DNA from: Pseudactinotalea sp. HY158
GTDB lineage: Bacteria > Actinomycetota > Actinomycetes > Actinomycetales > Beutenbergiaceae
DNA length: 64,000 bases
Assembly: GCF_009660225.1 (NCBI RefSeq)
Contig: NZ_CP045920.1
Span: 1,240,001-1,304,000, forward strand
Direction: 5' to 3'
Shown here in pieces: positions 1 to 8,541 of the stretch. Both the position numbers and the translations under genes were made by a program. A model generated the notes under the pieces. That model had not been told where the DNA came from and ran no database searches. It was given only the letters and a program-made list of their open reading frames with translations. Every line of letters begins with the position of its first letter. Position 1 is the stretch's first letter.

Positions 1-684
1 ACCGGCCGGCTCCCGCTGGCGGAGCGGCCCCGGCTCGTCGTCCTCAACAAGATCGACGTGCCCGAGGCCCGGGAACTCGCCGAGTTCGTGCGCGCCGATC
101 TCGAGGCGCGCGGGCTGCGCACCCACCTCGTCTCCACCGCCTCGCACGAGGGGCTGCGCCCGCTCTCGTTCGCCCTCGCCGGGATCGTGGCGGAGACCCG
201 CTCGATCGAACCCGAGGCCGAGCCCGCTCCGGCCGTGCTGCGGCCCCGGGCCGTGGACCGGTCCGAGCGCGCGGGCTTCACCGTGGCCCGGCGCCGCACC
301 GACCACGACTACTTCCTCGTGCAGGGCACCAAGCCCGAGCGGTGGGTGCGCCAGACGGACTTCGCCAACGACGAGGCCGTGGGCTACCTGGCCGACCGGC
401 TCGCCGCCCTCGGGGTGGAGAAGGAGCTCATCCGCGCCGGCGCCCAGGCGGGCGACGAGGTGGTCATCGGCGACGGGCCGAGTGGCGTCGTCTTCGACTG
501 GGAGCCGACCATCTCCACCGGCCCGGAGCTGCTCGCCTCCCCGCGCGGCACCGACCTGCGCCTCGAGGACTCCCCGCGGCCGACGCGCTCCGAGAAGCGC
601 GCCGAGTTCAAGGAGCGCATGGACGCGAAGGCCCGGGCCCGGGAGGAGCTGGCGGAGGAAGTGTGGACGGAGCGGGGCGAGTGA
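1..684 (+). CDS. obgE: GTPase ObgE/CgtA, C-terminal part (5' end outside window)
   Basis: The reading frame is open from the first base and ends at 684. It starts inside the G domain: [11 protein letters not shown] is the G4 motif (NKID) and [10 protein letters not shown] is the G5 region. After an acidic/proline linker comes the OCT domain (about residues 80-165, [20 protein letters not shown]...), which is specific to the Obg subfamily in Gram-positives and actinobacteria. The protein ends in a charged tail. Obg is a ribosome-associated GTPase acting in 50S assembly. It is followed 4 bp later by proB, the usual order in actinobacteria. The N-terminal glycine-rich Obg fold and G1-G3 lie upstream of the window. 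Confidence 0.95.
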   Translation, partial: TGRLPLAERPRLVVLNKIDVPEARELAEFVRADLEARGLRTHLVSTASHEGLRPLSFALAGIVAETRSIEPEAEPAPAVLRPRAVDRSERAGFTVARRRTDHDYFLVQGTKPERWVRQTDFANDEAVGYLADRLAALGVEKELIRAGAQAGDEVVIGDGPSGVVFDWEPTISTGPELLASPRGTDLRLEDSPRPTRSEKRAEFKERMDAKARAREELAEEVWTERGE

Positions 685-688
685 GCGC

Positions 689-1864
689 ATGAGTCCGAGC
701 GTGCTCGACCGGTCCCATCTGTCCGATCCGACCCGCGCCCACCGCGTCGTGGTCAAGGTCGGCTCCTCCTCGCTCACGGACGACGCCGGCCGCCTCGACG
801 TGGACAAGCTCACTGCGCTGGTCGACGTGCTCGCCGCCCGGCGGGCGGCCGGCGGTGAGGTCGTGCTCGTCTCCTCGGGGGCGATCGCCGCCGCCCTGCC
901 GATCCTCGGACTCCCGGGCCGGCCGCGGGACCTGGCCACGGCCCAGGCCGCGGCGAGCGTGGGGCAGGGGGCGCTCATCGCCCGCTACACCCGGGCGTTC
1001 CGCGCCCACGGACTGCGGGTGGGGCAGGTGCTGCTCACCGCGGAGGACGTGACCCGGCGCGGGCACTACAAGAACGCCCAGCGGGCGCTGACGAGGCTGC
1101 TCGCCCTCGGCGTGGTGCCGATCGTCAACGAGAACGACACCGTGGCCACGCGGGAGCTGCGCTTCGGCGACAACGACCGCCTCGCCGCGCTCGTGTCACA
1201 CCTGACGCACGCCGACGCGCTCGTGCTGCTCACCGACGTCGACGCCCTCTACGACGGGCCGCCGAGCCGGGCCGGCGCGAAGCGGATCCCCTTCGTGGGG
1301 GACCCGGCCGAGATCGCCGGGGTGGAGATCACCGCCCGGGGCAGCGCCGTGGGAACGGGCGGCATGGTGACCAAGGTCGAGGCCGCCGCGATCGCCTCGG
1401 CGGCCGGGGTTCCCGTCGTGCTCACCAGCGCCGAGAATGCCGCCGCGGCGCTCGACGGCGCCGACGTGGGCACGTGGTTCGCGCCCGCCCCGCGGCGGGT
1501 GCAGACCCGCCGGCTGTGGATCGCCCATGCCGCCGACGTGCGCGGCCGACTCACCCTCGACGACGGCGCGGTGCGCGCCATCACGGCCGGAAAGAAGTCG
1601 CTGCTCGCCGCCGGGGTCGTGGCGGTGGCCGGGGAGTTCGAGGCCGGGGACCCGGTGGAGCTGGCCGACCTCACCGGGCACGTCGTGGCCCGGGGACTCG
1701 TGGCCTATTCCTCCGAGGAGTTGCCCGACCGGCTCGGACGCACGAGCGAGCAACTGCGGGCCGCGTTCGGCGACGGCCACGACCGCGAGGTCGTGCACCG
1801 GGACGATCTCGTGGTGCTGCGCGGGCGCATGCGGCGGGCGGGCGGGGTCACCTCCGTCGGATGA
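689..1864 (+). CDS. proB: Glutamate 5-kinase
   Basis: A 391-aa protein that catalyses the first step of proline synthesis, ATP-dependent phosphorylation of glutamate. The amino-acid kinase domain shows VVKVGSSSLT near the N terminus, VSSGAIAAA, PIVNENDTVA, FGDNDRLAALV and GTGGMVTKVEAA, all ProB signatures. The last ~100 residues are a C-terminal PUA domain, as in long-form ProB. The ATG at 689 starts MSPSVLDRS, leaves a 4-bp gap after obgE and gives the usual family length. The upstream extension of the frame is only overlap with obgE. proA is not adjacent; a DUF222 gene on the other strand follows. Confidence 0.96.
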   Translation: MSPSVLDRSHLSDPTRAHRVVVKVGSSSLTDDAGRLDVDKLTALVDVLAARRAAGGEVVLVSSGAIAAALPILGLPGRPRDLATAQAAASVGQGALIARYTRAFRAHGLRVGQVLLTAEDVTRRGHYKNAQRALTRLLALGVVPIVNENDTVATRELRFGDNDRLAALVSHLTHADALVLLTDVDALYDGPPSRAGAKRIPFVGDPAEIAGVEITARGSAVGTGGMVTKVEAAAIASAAGVPVVLTSAENAAAALDGADVGTWFAPAPRRVQTRRLWIAHAADVRGRLTLDDGAVRAITAGKKSLLAAGVVAVAGEFEAGDPVELADLTGHVVARGLVAYSSEELPDRLGRTSEQLRAAFGDGHDREVVHRDDLVVLRGRMRRAGGVTSVG

Positions 1865-1911
1865 TTTGCGGAGGTCGACGGAGGTCGACTCCGAGGTCCA
1901 GATCCGCGGCT

Positions 1912-4326
1912 CTAGCCGCCGTTGGGGTGGTTGGCGGCGTCCTGGGCGCCGTCCTCCCATGTGACGGGCGGCTGCAGTCGCCCATCGGCGAGAAGGGCCT
2001 CGATGGGCTCGATGTCCCGGTCGGTGTTGTTGCCGTATTCGTACTCGAGGGCGTCCATGAAGGCCTCGTCGAGGTCGTCACGGCGGGCCCGCGAATCCGG
2101 GCGTGCTTCACGCCCCGGGGCCTCCTCGAGTTCCGGGAGAGTCTCGTTGCCCGGGAGGGCATGATGATCAAGGCGCGGCTCCCGGCCTGGAATCGCGCCG
2201 GAGTCCGGGAGCGCCTCGAGGTCCTGGAGGGCGCCGAGGTCCTGGAGGGCGCCGGGGCCCTGGAGTGCGGCGAGGTCGTGGCGGTGCCAGGCCTGGTCGG
2301 TGACCTCGGTGGTGCCGGTCGGGGTGCGCAGGAACCGTAGGCCCATGGGGCCGGTCCAGTAGTAGGTTCCGGGTCCGAGCGTGACGTAGGACCAGGAGCC
2401 GCGTCCCTGCGGCTGCCCGGGATGGTTGTGGGTCTTCCAGCGATGGTGCCGGCGGCACAGGCTGGCGAGGTTGCACGTGCAGGTCGGCCCGCCGGTCGGG
2501 TCGCCCTGGCGGTCGGTCTTCCAGGGGTCGATGTGGTCGGCATCGCAGGCCCGCGCCGGGCGGGCGCAATTGGGGAACACGCAGGTTCGATCCCGTAGGT
2601 GGAGGTGGTCCTTGATCACGTCCCCCGCGGCATAGCCGGCGACTTCATGTTCGGTTTCGAGGTCGATGACCGGACGCACGAATATCTGCGGCCCCCACGG
2701 CCCACCAGACCCGCCAGGCCCGTGCGCCGCGCCGGACCCGCCAGCGCGCGCGGGCATGGCCGCGCCGTGGGGCGTGGTGAACATGGCCGCGACCTCGGCG
2801 GCGCTGACTAGGAGCCCGGTCGGGATCCCCGGCCCCTCGATGCGCACGGGTTCACGGGCCACCCGCCCGGCGACGTAGGCCGGACCGGCGGCGTGCTCGG
2901 GACAGGCCGTACCGGCGGCGTGTTCGGGACGAGCCGTGTCCGCCGGGGTGGCCGTGCCCGGAGGGTCCGCGCACGATCCACCAGCGGGCGGGCCGCCGTG
3001 ATGACGGTCGGGATGATCAGGGGATCGGCCGTCGGGATGATCAGGAGGCGGGTCGCCGAGCTGGCGATCGGGCCGGTGATCGGGATGATCACGGGGTGGG
3101 CTGGCGGGTTGGTCGGGTGGCCGGCCGTCGGGCCAGAAAGCGGAGGCGTTCATGTGCAGGTACATGACGACCTTCGCCCGCGGCACGCCCCGACCCGACC
3201 ACGCAGGCCCGCAGGACACACCACCGCCCGCAGCCGTGGCAGGCGCCTCGCCGGTCGGGCCCGCCGCAGCTCCGGCGGCGCTGCCCACGGCTGTAGTCGT
3301 GGCCGGGGCCGCGGCTGTGCTCACGGACGGGGCGTCGAACTGGCCTGCGGCTTCATCGGGAGTCAGATCGACTGCGGCGGCCGCAGCCATACCCACAGCA
3401 CCGCTGGTACTGACTGTGCCATCCGTGCTGTTCGTGCAGTCCGGCGCCCCCGCCGCCGGTCCCTGGGCCTGCCGCGCCTGCTGAGTCTCCTGGGCCTGCT
3501 GGGCCTGCTGGGCCTGCTGGGCCTGCTGGCCTGGTTGCCCGTTGGTGAGGTCGAAGCCGTCCTGCCGGGTGGGTGCGGGGTGGTGGGTGGCGGCGATGAT
3601 GCCCTCGAACGTGAGCGAGCGACGGGCGTCGAGGACCTCACCGGATCCGGCGGCCTTGAGTTGCGCGGCCCCGAAGGCCAGGCTCTGTTCCAGATCGAGG
3701 GCCGCGAAGGTGGACACGATCGCGTCGATGCGGCCGGTGCCGTCGGTGCCGATGTGGACATCGGCCCGGCGCGGATCGGCCTGCGCCCGCTGCAGGTCGG
3801 CGTACTGGTCGGGCATGTGGGTGATCATCGCCTCCCGCACCAGACCCTTGATCGCGTATCGGCCCCGGATCGCCCCGGCGGCTGCGACCTGGACATCGAC
3901 GAACCGGGCGGCCTCATCATTCAGGCCGAGGGTCTGTTCGGCCACGAGCCTTGCCGTGTGCGCCCGGGTGCGCCCATCCAGGACCCGCCCGTACAGCAGT
4001 GGCAGGCGTTCGGCGACCTCGAGGGCTTCGAGGAGCATCGCCTGGGCGGCGTCGGTGGAGAAGCCGGTCACGGCCGCGAACCAGTTCGCCGCCGAATCAC
4101 AATACGAGACCCCCAGGGCCAGATCGGTGTGACACGACCACGCCCCGCACTCTTCGGTGACCGGGCTGCGCTGGGCGATCTCGATCGCCAGGAAGAACAG
4201 ATCGGCCTCCGCGCCCGCCTGGACCTTGCGCACCTGGCGGACCCGGTCCAGTACCGCGTCCTCGGACGCGATCGAGGCGATCTCCGCTCGCCTCGCTCGC
4301 ATCTGCCGGACTGCCTTCGTGCTCAT
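1912..4326 (-). CDS. DUF222 / HNH endonuclease domain protein with low-complexity expansions
   Basis: An 804-aa protein. The N-terminal ~250 residues match the DUF222 region that is multicopy in actinobacteria (GFSTDAAQAMLLEALEVAER, GRTRAHTARLVAEQ, DIDAIVSTFAALDLEQ-like core). The HNH nuclease lies around residues 580-640 (CDADHIDPW, then LCRRHHRWKTH), preceded by a CVFPNC cysteine pair that should bind zinc. Between the two is a ~300-residue Pro/Ala/Gly/Gln-rich insertion, and the C terminus holds repeats of the type LQDLGALQDLEAL. The protein is much longer than the usual 400-500 aa because of these expansions. The function of the family is not settled; selfish-element or defence roles have been suggested. 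Start ATG at 4326 (MSTKAVRQ). Confidence 0.85.
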   Translation of the reverse strand: MSTKAVRQMRARRAEIASIASEDAVLDRVRQVRKVQAGAEADLFFLAIEIAQRSPVTEECGAWSCHTDLALGVSYCDSAANWFAAVTGFSTDAAQAMLLEALEVAERLPLLYGRVLDGRTRAHTARLVAEQTLGLNDEAARFVDVQVAAAGAIRGRYAIKGLVREAMITHMPDQYADLQRAQADPRRADVHIGTDGTGRIDAIVSTFAALDLEQSLAFGAAQLKAAGSGEVLDARRSLTFEGIIAATHHPAPTRQDGFDLTNGQPGQQAQQAQQAQQAQETQQARQAQGPAAGAPDCTNSTDGTVSTSGAVGMAAAAAVDLTPDEAAGQFDAPSVSTAAAPATTTAVGSAAGAAAGPTGEAPATAAGGGVSCGPAWSGRGVPRAKVVMYLHMNASAFWPDGRPPDQPASPPRDHPDHRPDRQLGDPPPDHPDGRSPDHPDRHHGGPPAGGSCADPPGTATPADTARPEHAAGTACPEHAAGPAYVAGRVAREPVRIEGPGIPTGLLVSAAEVAAMFTTPHGAAMPARAGGSGAAHGPGGSGGPWGPQIFVRPVIDLETEHEVAGYAAGDVIKDHLHLRDRTCVFPNCARPARACDADHIDPWKTDRQGDPTGGPTCTCNLASLCRRHHRWKTHNHPGQPQGRGSWSYVTLGPGTYYWTGPMGLRFLRTPTGTTEVTDQAWHRHDLAALQGPGALQDLGALQDLEALPDSGAIPGREPRLDHHALPGNETLPELEEAPGREARPDSRARRDDLDEAFMDALEYEYGNNTDRDIEPIEALLADGRLQPPVTWEDGAQDAANHPNGG
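2212..2282. repeat. 18-bp tandem repeats near the 3' end of the DUF222-HNH gene
   Basis: Units of the form GAGGTCCTGGAGGGCGCC occur about three times with small changes on the + strand. They encode the C-terminal LQDLGA-type repeats (6 residues each). Their multiple-of-three length keeps the frame open. Confidence 0.75.
3483..3535. repeat. 9-bp tandem repeat in the DUF222-HNH gene
   Basis: The + strand reads repeated CTGCTGGGC units; on the coding strand they give a run of Gln-Gln-Ala and Gln-Glu-Thr type triplets. This looks like a replication-slippage tract that would vary in length between strains. Confidence 0.8.
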
Positions 4327-4569
4327 GAAACAACTCTAGAACCGAGCACCGACATTCAATCGACCCACCCGAGCCACCCGAGCCGAGGAGGAAGATCACG
4401 GTGCCGGCTCGGAAGGTGGCAGCCGTATTCCCGCTCATCTCCGCTCCCGCAGGGCTGGCTCGCCCGTCCGCCTGCGTGCTCGCGTCTGTCGTGCGGTGGC
4501 GAACATTTCGGCGAGCCGAACCACGGTGGGGCCCTGATGCTCATGCTGCAGCGCTGGCAGGATGGCCCG

Positions 4570-5613
4570 ATGAGCCTGCCGATCGAATTCCCGCTGCAGC
4601 CGATGCTCGCCAAGGCCGCACGGTCCATCCCGGTGGGGGAGTACTCCTACGAACCCAAGTGGGACGGATTTCGCTGCCTCGCGGTGAACGACGGGGGAGT
4701 GGTGCGGCTGGCGAGCCGCAGCGGTAAGGATTTGGCCGTCTACTTCCCCGAACTCGTGGCGATCATGGCCGAGCGGCTCCCGGCCGGAGTCGTCCTCGAC
4801 GGCGAGCTCGTGGTGCGCGCCGGGGAGCCCGGGGCCGAGCGTCTCGACTGGGACTCCCTCACGGCACGGATCCACCCGTCCGCCTCCCGGATCGAGCGGC
4901 TCGCGGCCGAGACCCCCGCGGAGTTCATCGCCTTCGACCAACTGACGGATCCGGGCGTGAGCCTTCTCCCCGAGCCGTTCTCGGCGCGCCGGGCCCGACT
5001 CGAGGCGACTCTCGAAGGCGTGGGAGCGTCGTCCTCGATCCACCTGACCAGGACGACGGACGACGCCGCGCAGGCGGCGGACTGGTTCGCCCGTTTCGAG
5101 GGCGCCGGGCTCGACGGCGTGATCGCGAAGCCCGCGTGCGGCGCGTATCTGCCCGGCAAGCGAACGATGATCAAGATCAAGCACGCGCGCACGGCCGAGG
5201 CGGTGCTCGTGGGGTATCGCGTGCACAAGTCGGGCGCGGGCGTGGGTTCGCTGCTGCTCGGGCTGTACGACGACGCGGGCGACCTCATCGGGGTCGGTGG
5301 CATCTCGGCGTTCACCGCGGCCCGGCGGCTGGAACTGCAGGAGGAGCTCGAACCGCTCGTCGAGCGCGATGCCGGCGGCGAGGTCCGCCACGCCGAGCGG
5401 GAACGGACCCGCTTCTCCTCGGCGAGGGACACCTCGTTCGTACCACTGCGCCCCGAACGCGTGGTCGAGGTCGCCTTCGACCAGCTCGAGGGGAACAGGT
5501 TCCGGCACACCGTCACGTTCCTGCGCTGGCGGCCCGACCGCGAGCCGGAGAGCTGCCGGCTCGAGCAGATCGAACGGGCGCCCGCCTACGACCTGGCGCG
5601 GGTGCTGAGGTGA
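4570..5613 (+). CDS. ligC: ATP-dependent DNA ligase, LigC type
   Basis: A 347-aa protein with the nucleotidyltransferase and OB-fold domains only, the size of mycobacterial LigC. Motif I is EPKWDGFR with adenylated lysine K30. LDGELVV is motif III-like, GLDGVIAKP is motif IV and MIKIKH is motif V. LVGYRVHKSGAGVGSLLLGL opens the OB-fold. The ATG at 4570 (MSLPIEFPLQPMLAKA) gives the standard family N terminus. The frame stays open far upstream but without homology. The enzyme seals nicks and acts with polymerases in base excision or end-joining repair. A PolDom gene lies 630 bp downstream on the other strand, but no Ku gene is in the window. Confidence 0.92.
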   Translation: MSLPIEFPLQPMLAKAARSIPVGEYSYEPKWDGFRCLAVNDGGVVRLASRSGKDLAVYFPELVAIMAERLPAGVVLDGELVVRAGEPGAERLDWDSLTARIHPSASRIERLAAETPAEFIAFDQLTDPGVSLLPEPFSARRARLEATLEGVGASSSIHLTRTTDDAAQAADWFARFEGAGLDGVIAKPACGAYLPGKRTMIKIKHARTAEAVLVGYRVHKSGAGVGSLLLGLYDDAGDLIGVGGISAFTAARRLELQEELEPLVERDAGGEVRHAERERTRFSSARDTSFVPLRPERVVEVAFDQLEGNRFRHTVTFLRWRPDREPESCRLEQIERAPAYDLARVLR

Positions 5614-5628
5614 ATAGGGCTGGACGAA

Positions 5629-6165
5629 TTAACGAGCGACCATCGGCCTGGTCGGGCCTTCGAGCCGTGCGATCGAGATCTTCACCTCTGTGAGGTTCTT
5701 CTCGACGTCGTCGATCTGCCCGCTCAGTTTCTCGTCGAGTGCGTCGATGCGCCCGCTGAGTCGCTCGTCGAGTGCGTCGATGCGCCCGCCGAGCCGCTCG
5801 TCGAGTGCGTCGATGCGCCCGCCGAGCCGCTCGTCGAGTGCGTCGATGCGTCCGCCGACTCCGTCGATCCGCGTGCCGAGACCCTTCTCGACGGAGTCGA
5901 TCCGCGTGCCGAGACCCTTCTCGACGGAGTCGATCCGCGTGCCGAGGCCGTTCTCGACTCCGTCGATCCGCGTGCCGAGACCATTCTCGACGGAGTCGAT
6001 CCGGCCGGTCACCCTGTGTTCGGACTCGGTGACTCGCCCTTCGAACTGGTTCGTCAGTTCGTCTCGGACCGCATCCATTCGGTGGATGACCCAGCCGAAG
6101 CCGCCCGCCAACGCGATCAGCAGCGTGCCCCCACTGATCACGATCGCGACGATCTCCCCGGTCAT
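5629..6165 (-). CDS. Membrane-anchored protein with 11-residue (hendecad) coiled-coil repeats
   Basis: A 178-aa protein of unknown function. Residues 4-28 (IVAIVISGGTLLIALAGGFG...) form one transmembrane helix. The rest is a soluble region of near-identical 11-residue repeats: first units such as GLGTRIDSVEK (about five), then GRIDALDERLG (about four). The 11-residue period with hydrophobic I/V/L at regular positions predicts a right-handed or straight coiled coil. It lies tail to tail with ligC (15-bp gap) and upstream of the PolDom gene on the same strand. No catalytic motif is visible. It may be a scaffold or a spacer protein; its function is open. Confidence 0.8.
   Translation of the reverse strand: MTGEIVAIVISGGTLLIALAGGFGWVIHRMDAVRDELTNQFEGRVTESEHRVTGRIDSVENGLGTRIDGVENGLGTRIDSVEKGLGTRIDSVEKGLGTRIDGVGGRIDALDERLGGRIDALDERLGGRIDALDERLSGRIDALDEKLSGQIDDVEKNLTEVKISIARLEGPTRPMVAR
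5725..6003. repeat. 33-bp tandem coding repeats
   Basis: Two blocks of 33-bp repeats encode the hendecads of the preceding gene. About 5725-5855 has units with CTCGTCGAGTGCGTCGATGC, and about 5860-6003 has units with TCGACGGAGTCGATCCGCGT. Copies within each block differ at only a few bases, so recent duplication is likely. Confidence 0.85.
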
Positions 6166-6242
6166 GAGCCCAGGCTACGCGAGCGTCACCGGTACGGTCA
6201 CGGACACGGCCGCACTGTGGACACGCGGAAGCTGCGCCGCCC

Positions 6243-7244
6243 CTACTCCATCCGCCGCCTGCTCGGCTGCACCCGCGGCGGCTCGCCCGGCATCTTGGGA
6301 TAGTCCGGCGGGAACGGCAACTCGCCGAGCCCGCGCTCCAGGTCCGCCTCCCACAGCGCGAGCGCCGGCTCGAACGATGCGGCGGCTTCGGCCATCCCCT
6401 CCCAGGGATCCGCCGTGCCCGACACGATCCCGGGCACGGTGCCGACCGTGAAGTCGCCGGTCGACACCTCGTCCAGGTCCTCCCAGGCCACCGGCATCGA
6501 CACGGTCGCCCCCGGCAGCGCCCGGGGCGAATAGGCCGAGGCGATCGTGCGGTCCCGGTTCGCCTGGTTGAAGTCCACGAAGATCCGCTCCCCGCGCTCC
6601 TCCTTCCACCAGGCCGTGGTCACGAGCTCCGGCAGCCGCCGCTCGACCTCCCGCGCGACCCCGATCACCCCGTGCCGCACGTCCGTGAACTCGTGCTCGG
6701 GCGTGATCGGGGCGAACACGTGCAGCCCGCGCGACCCGGACGTCTTGACGAAGCCCGTGAGCCCGACCTCGCCGAGCACGGCCCGCAGCTCCCGCGCCAC
6801 GCGCACGATGTCGGTGAACGAGCGCCCCGGCTGCGGGTCGAGATCGATGCGGACCTCGTCGGGCCGGTCGGTATCGCCCGTGCGCACCGGCCACGGATGG
6901 AACGTCACCGTGTTCATCTGCACCGCCCAGACGGCGGTCGCGACCTCGTCGATCACGAGCTGCGGATGCGAACGCCCACTCGGATACGTCACCGGCACGG
7001 CCCTGGCCCACTCGGGCATGCCCCGAGGCGGGTTCTTCGAGTAGAACTCCTGCCCGCTCGTGCCCTGGGGGAAGCGCTGCAGCGTCACCGGTCGATCGCC
7101 GATCGCCGTGAGCAGCCGCGGCCCCACCGCGATCACGTACTCGGCCAGGTCCGCCTTCGTGACCCCCGGCCACATCTGCCGGTCGGGCGAGGAGAGCCGC
7201 ACCCGGCGCTCACCCACCTCGAGAACCCGCGCCGCGCCGTCCAT
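6243..7244 (-). CDS. LigD-type polymerase domain protein (PolDom/PrimPol)
   Basis: A 333-aa stand-alone polymerase domain of the LigD family, an archaeo-eukaryotic primase fold that adds ribo- or deoxynucleotides at breaks and gaps. The catalytic acidic pair is in VRIDLDP (D134 and D136). KTSGSRGLHVF (about residues 168-177) holds the conserved S-R-G-x-H active-site motif, and LQRFPQG with the FYSKNPP stretch is typical of the N-terminal part. There is no ligase or phosphoesterase domain, so it resembles mycobacterial PolD/PrimPolC proteins that partner with LigC. Start ATG at 7244. Confidence 0.92.
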   Translation of the reverse strand: MDGAARVLEVGERRVRLSSPDRQMWPGVTKADLAEYVIAVGPRLLTAIGDRPVTLQRFPQGTSGQEFYSKNPPRGMPEWARAVPVTYPSGRSHPQLVIDEVATAVWAVQMNTVTFHPWPVRTGDTDRPDEVRIDLDPQPGRSFTDIVRVARELRAVLGEVGLTGFVKTSGSRGLHVFAPITPEHEFTDVRHGVIGVAREVERRLPELVTTAWWKEERGERIFVDFNQANRDRTIASAYSPRALPGATVSMPVAWEDLDEVSTGDFTVGTVPGIVSGTADPWEGMAEAAASFEPALALWEADLERGLGELPFPPDYPKMPGEPPRVQPSRRRME

Positions 7245-7289
7245 GCGCTCACCCTAAGGGCTCATGGACGACGCGGCCAGGGTCGCGTA

Positions 7290-8381
7290 CTACAGGTCGC
7301 CGTACGCCGCGGCCAGGCGGGTGACGCCCTCGCGGATATCGTCGACCCCGACCCCGGAGTAGGCCAGGCGCAGGGAGTTCTTGGCGCCGTTGATCAGGAA
7401 GTCCGAACCCTTGACCACGGCGAGGCCGCGGTCGGCCGCCTTCGCGAACAGGGCGTCGCCGTCCACGTCCTCGTCGAAGGTGAGCCACAGGAAGTAGCCG
7501 CCCTCCGGCTTGACGAACCGGGCCTGGGGCAGCCGGGCGGTCAGCTCCTCGGCGAGCACGTCGACCCGCTCGGAGAGGGCCTTCTTCACCGTCTCGATCG
7601 AGCGCTCGTACGACCCGCCCTGGATGAACTCGTGCACGATCGACTGGGCGACCATGTTCGGGGAGATATAGGTCGAGGTGGCGAGCTTGGCGATCCGTGA
7701 GATGACGCCGGCCTCGCCCACGAGGTAGCCGACCCGGATCCCGGGGCAGACCGTCTTGGAGAAGGAGGAGGCGTAGACGACCTCGCCGCCGGTCGCGAGC
7801 GAGAGCATGGTCGGCAGCCGCTCGCCGGTGAAGCGCAACTCGACGTAGGGGTCGTCCTCGAAGATCGTCATGCCCGAGGAACGCGCGAGGTCGACGAGCT
7901 CCGTGCGCTTCTCACCGGCGAGCGTGTAGCCGGCCGGGTTCTGGAAGTTCGGGATGAGGTGGGCGAGCTTGACCGGGCTGCCGCCGGCGAGCAGGTCGCG
8001 CAGCTCGTTCACGGCCACGCCGTCGGCCTCGAGGGTGAGGGCGTGCAGATCCGCGTGGCGGCCCTGCAGCGAGGAGAGTGTGCGGTCGTAGGAGGGGCTC
8101 TCCACGACGACCGAATCCCCGGCCTCCACGAGCGTGGAGAACAGGAACGCATCGGCCTGCATCGAGCCGTTCGTCACGATCACCTGCTCGGGGGCGACCC
8201 CGTGCTGCTCGGCGATCCACTCCCGCAGCGGCACGTAGCCCACGGACGTGCCGTAGCCGAACGTGCGGGCCGGGTCGTTGGTGAACGCCCGGTCGGCGGC
8301 GGCCTTGAGCCCCTCGACATCGATGATGTCCAGCGACGGGGCGCCACGGGCGAATGAGATCGGTGCTGGTTCAGTGGCCAT
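7290..8381 (-). CDS. PLP-dependent class I/II aminotransferase (2-aminoadipate/valine-pyruvate type)
   Basis: A 363-aa fold-type I aminotransferase. Features seen are GYGTSVGYVPLREWIA, VTNGSMQADAF, PNFQNPAGYT (the Asn that contacts PLP), EDDPYVELRF and SSFSKTVCPGIRVGYL with Schiff-base lysine K209. The set is that of LysN/MocR-like aminotransferases, but the protein lacks the GntR DNA-binding half of MocR, so it should be an enzyme. The substrate is not readable; 2-aminoadipate, aromatic or branched-chain amino acids are possible. Start chosen at 8381 (MATEPAPISF). It is divergent from the DedA gene. Confidence 0.88.
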   Translation of the reverse strand: MATEPAPISFARGAPSLDIIDVEGLKAAADRAFTNDPARTFGYGTSVGYVPLREWIAEQHGVAPEQVIVTNGSMQADAFLFSTLVEAGDSVVVESPSYDRTLSSLQGRHADLHALTLEADGVAVNELRDLLAGGSPVKLAHLIPNFQNPAGYTLAGEKRTELVDLARSSGMTIFEDDPYVELRFTGERLPTMLSLATGGEVVYASSFSKTVCPGIRVGYLVGEAGVISRIAKLATSTYISPNMVAQSIVHEFIQGGSYERSIETVKKALSERVDVLAEELTARLPQARFVKPEGGYFLWLTFDEDVDGDALFAKAADRGLAVVKGSDFLINGAKNSLRLAYSGVGVDDIREGVTRLAAAYGDL

Positions 8382-8541
8382 GCCCCCCACACTACTGAGC
8401 ACCGCCGACAGGCCGCGAACCCGATCGGCATGTGAACCGCGTCCCAGTTCGGCCCGCGTGGCCCGGCCCCGGCTCGCCCAGGCCGGCCCAGGCGGGCCCA
8501 GGCAGGCCCGAGTGTGGGCCGCTGCCCGTAGGCTGGGCGCC

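Noticed and set aside
1865-1911. Direct repeat GAGGTCGAC between proB and the DUF222 gene
   Set aside because: Two short copies (in CGGAGGTCGACGGAGGTCGAC) in a 47-bp gap; not enough to call a site, and no hairpin with a T-run.
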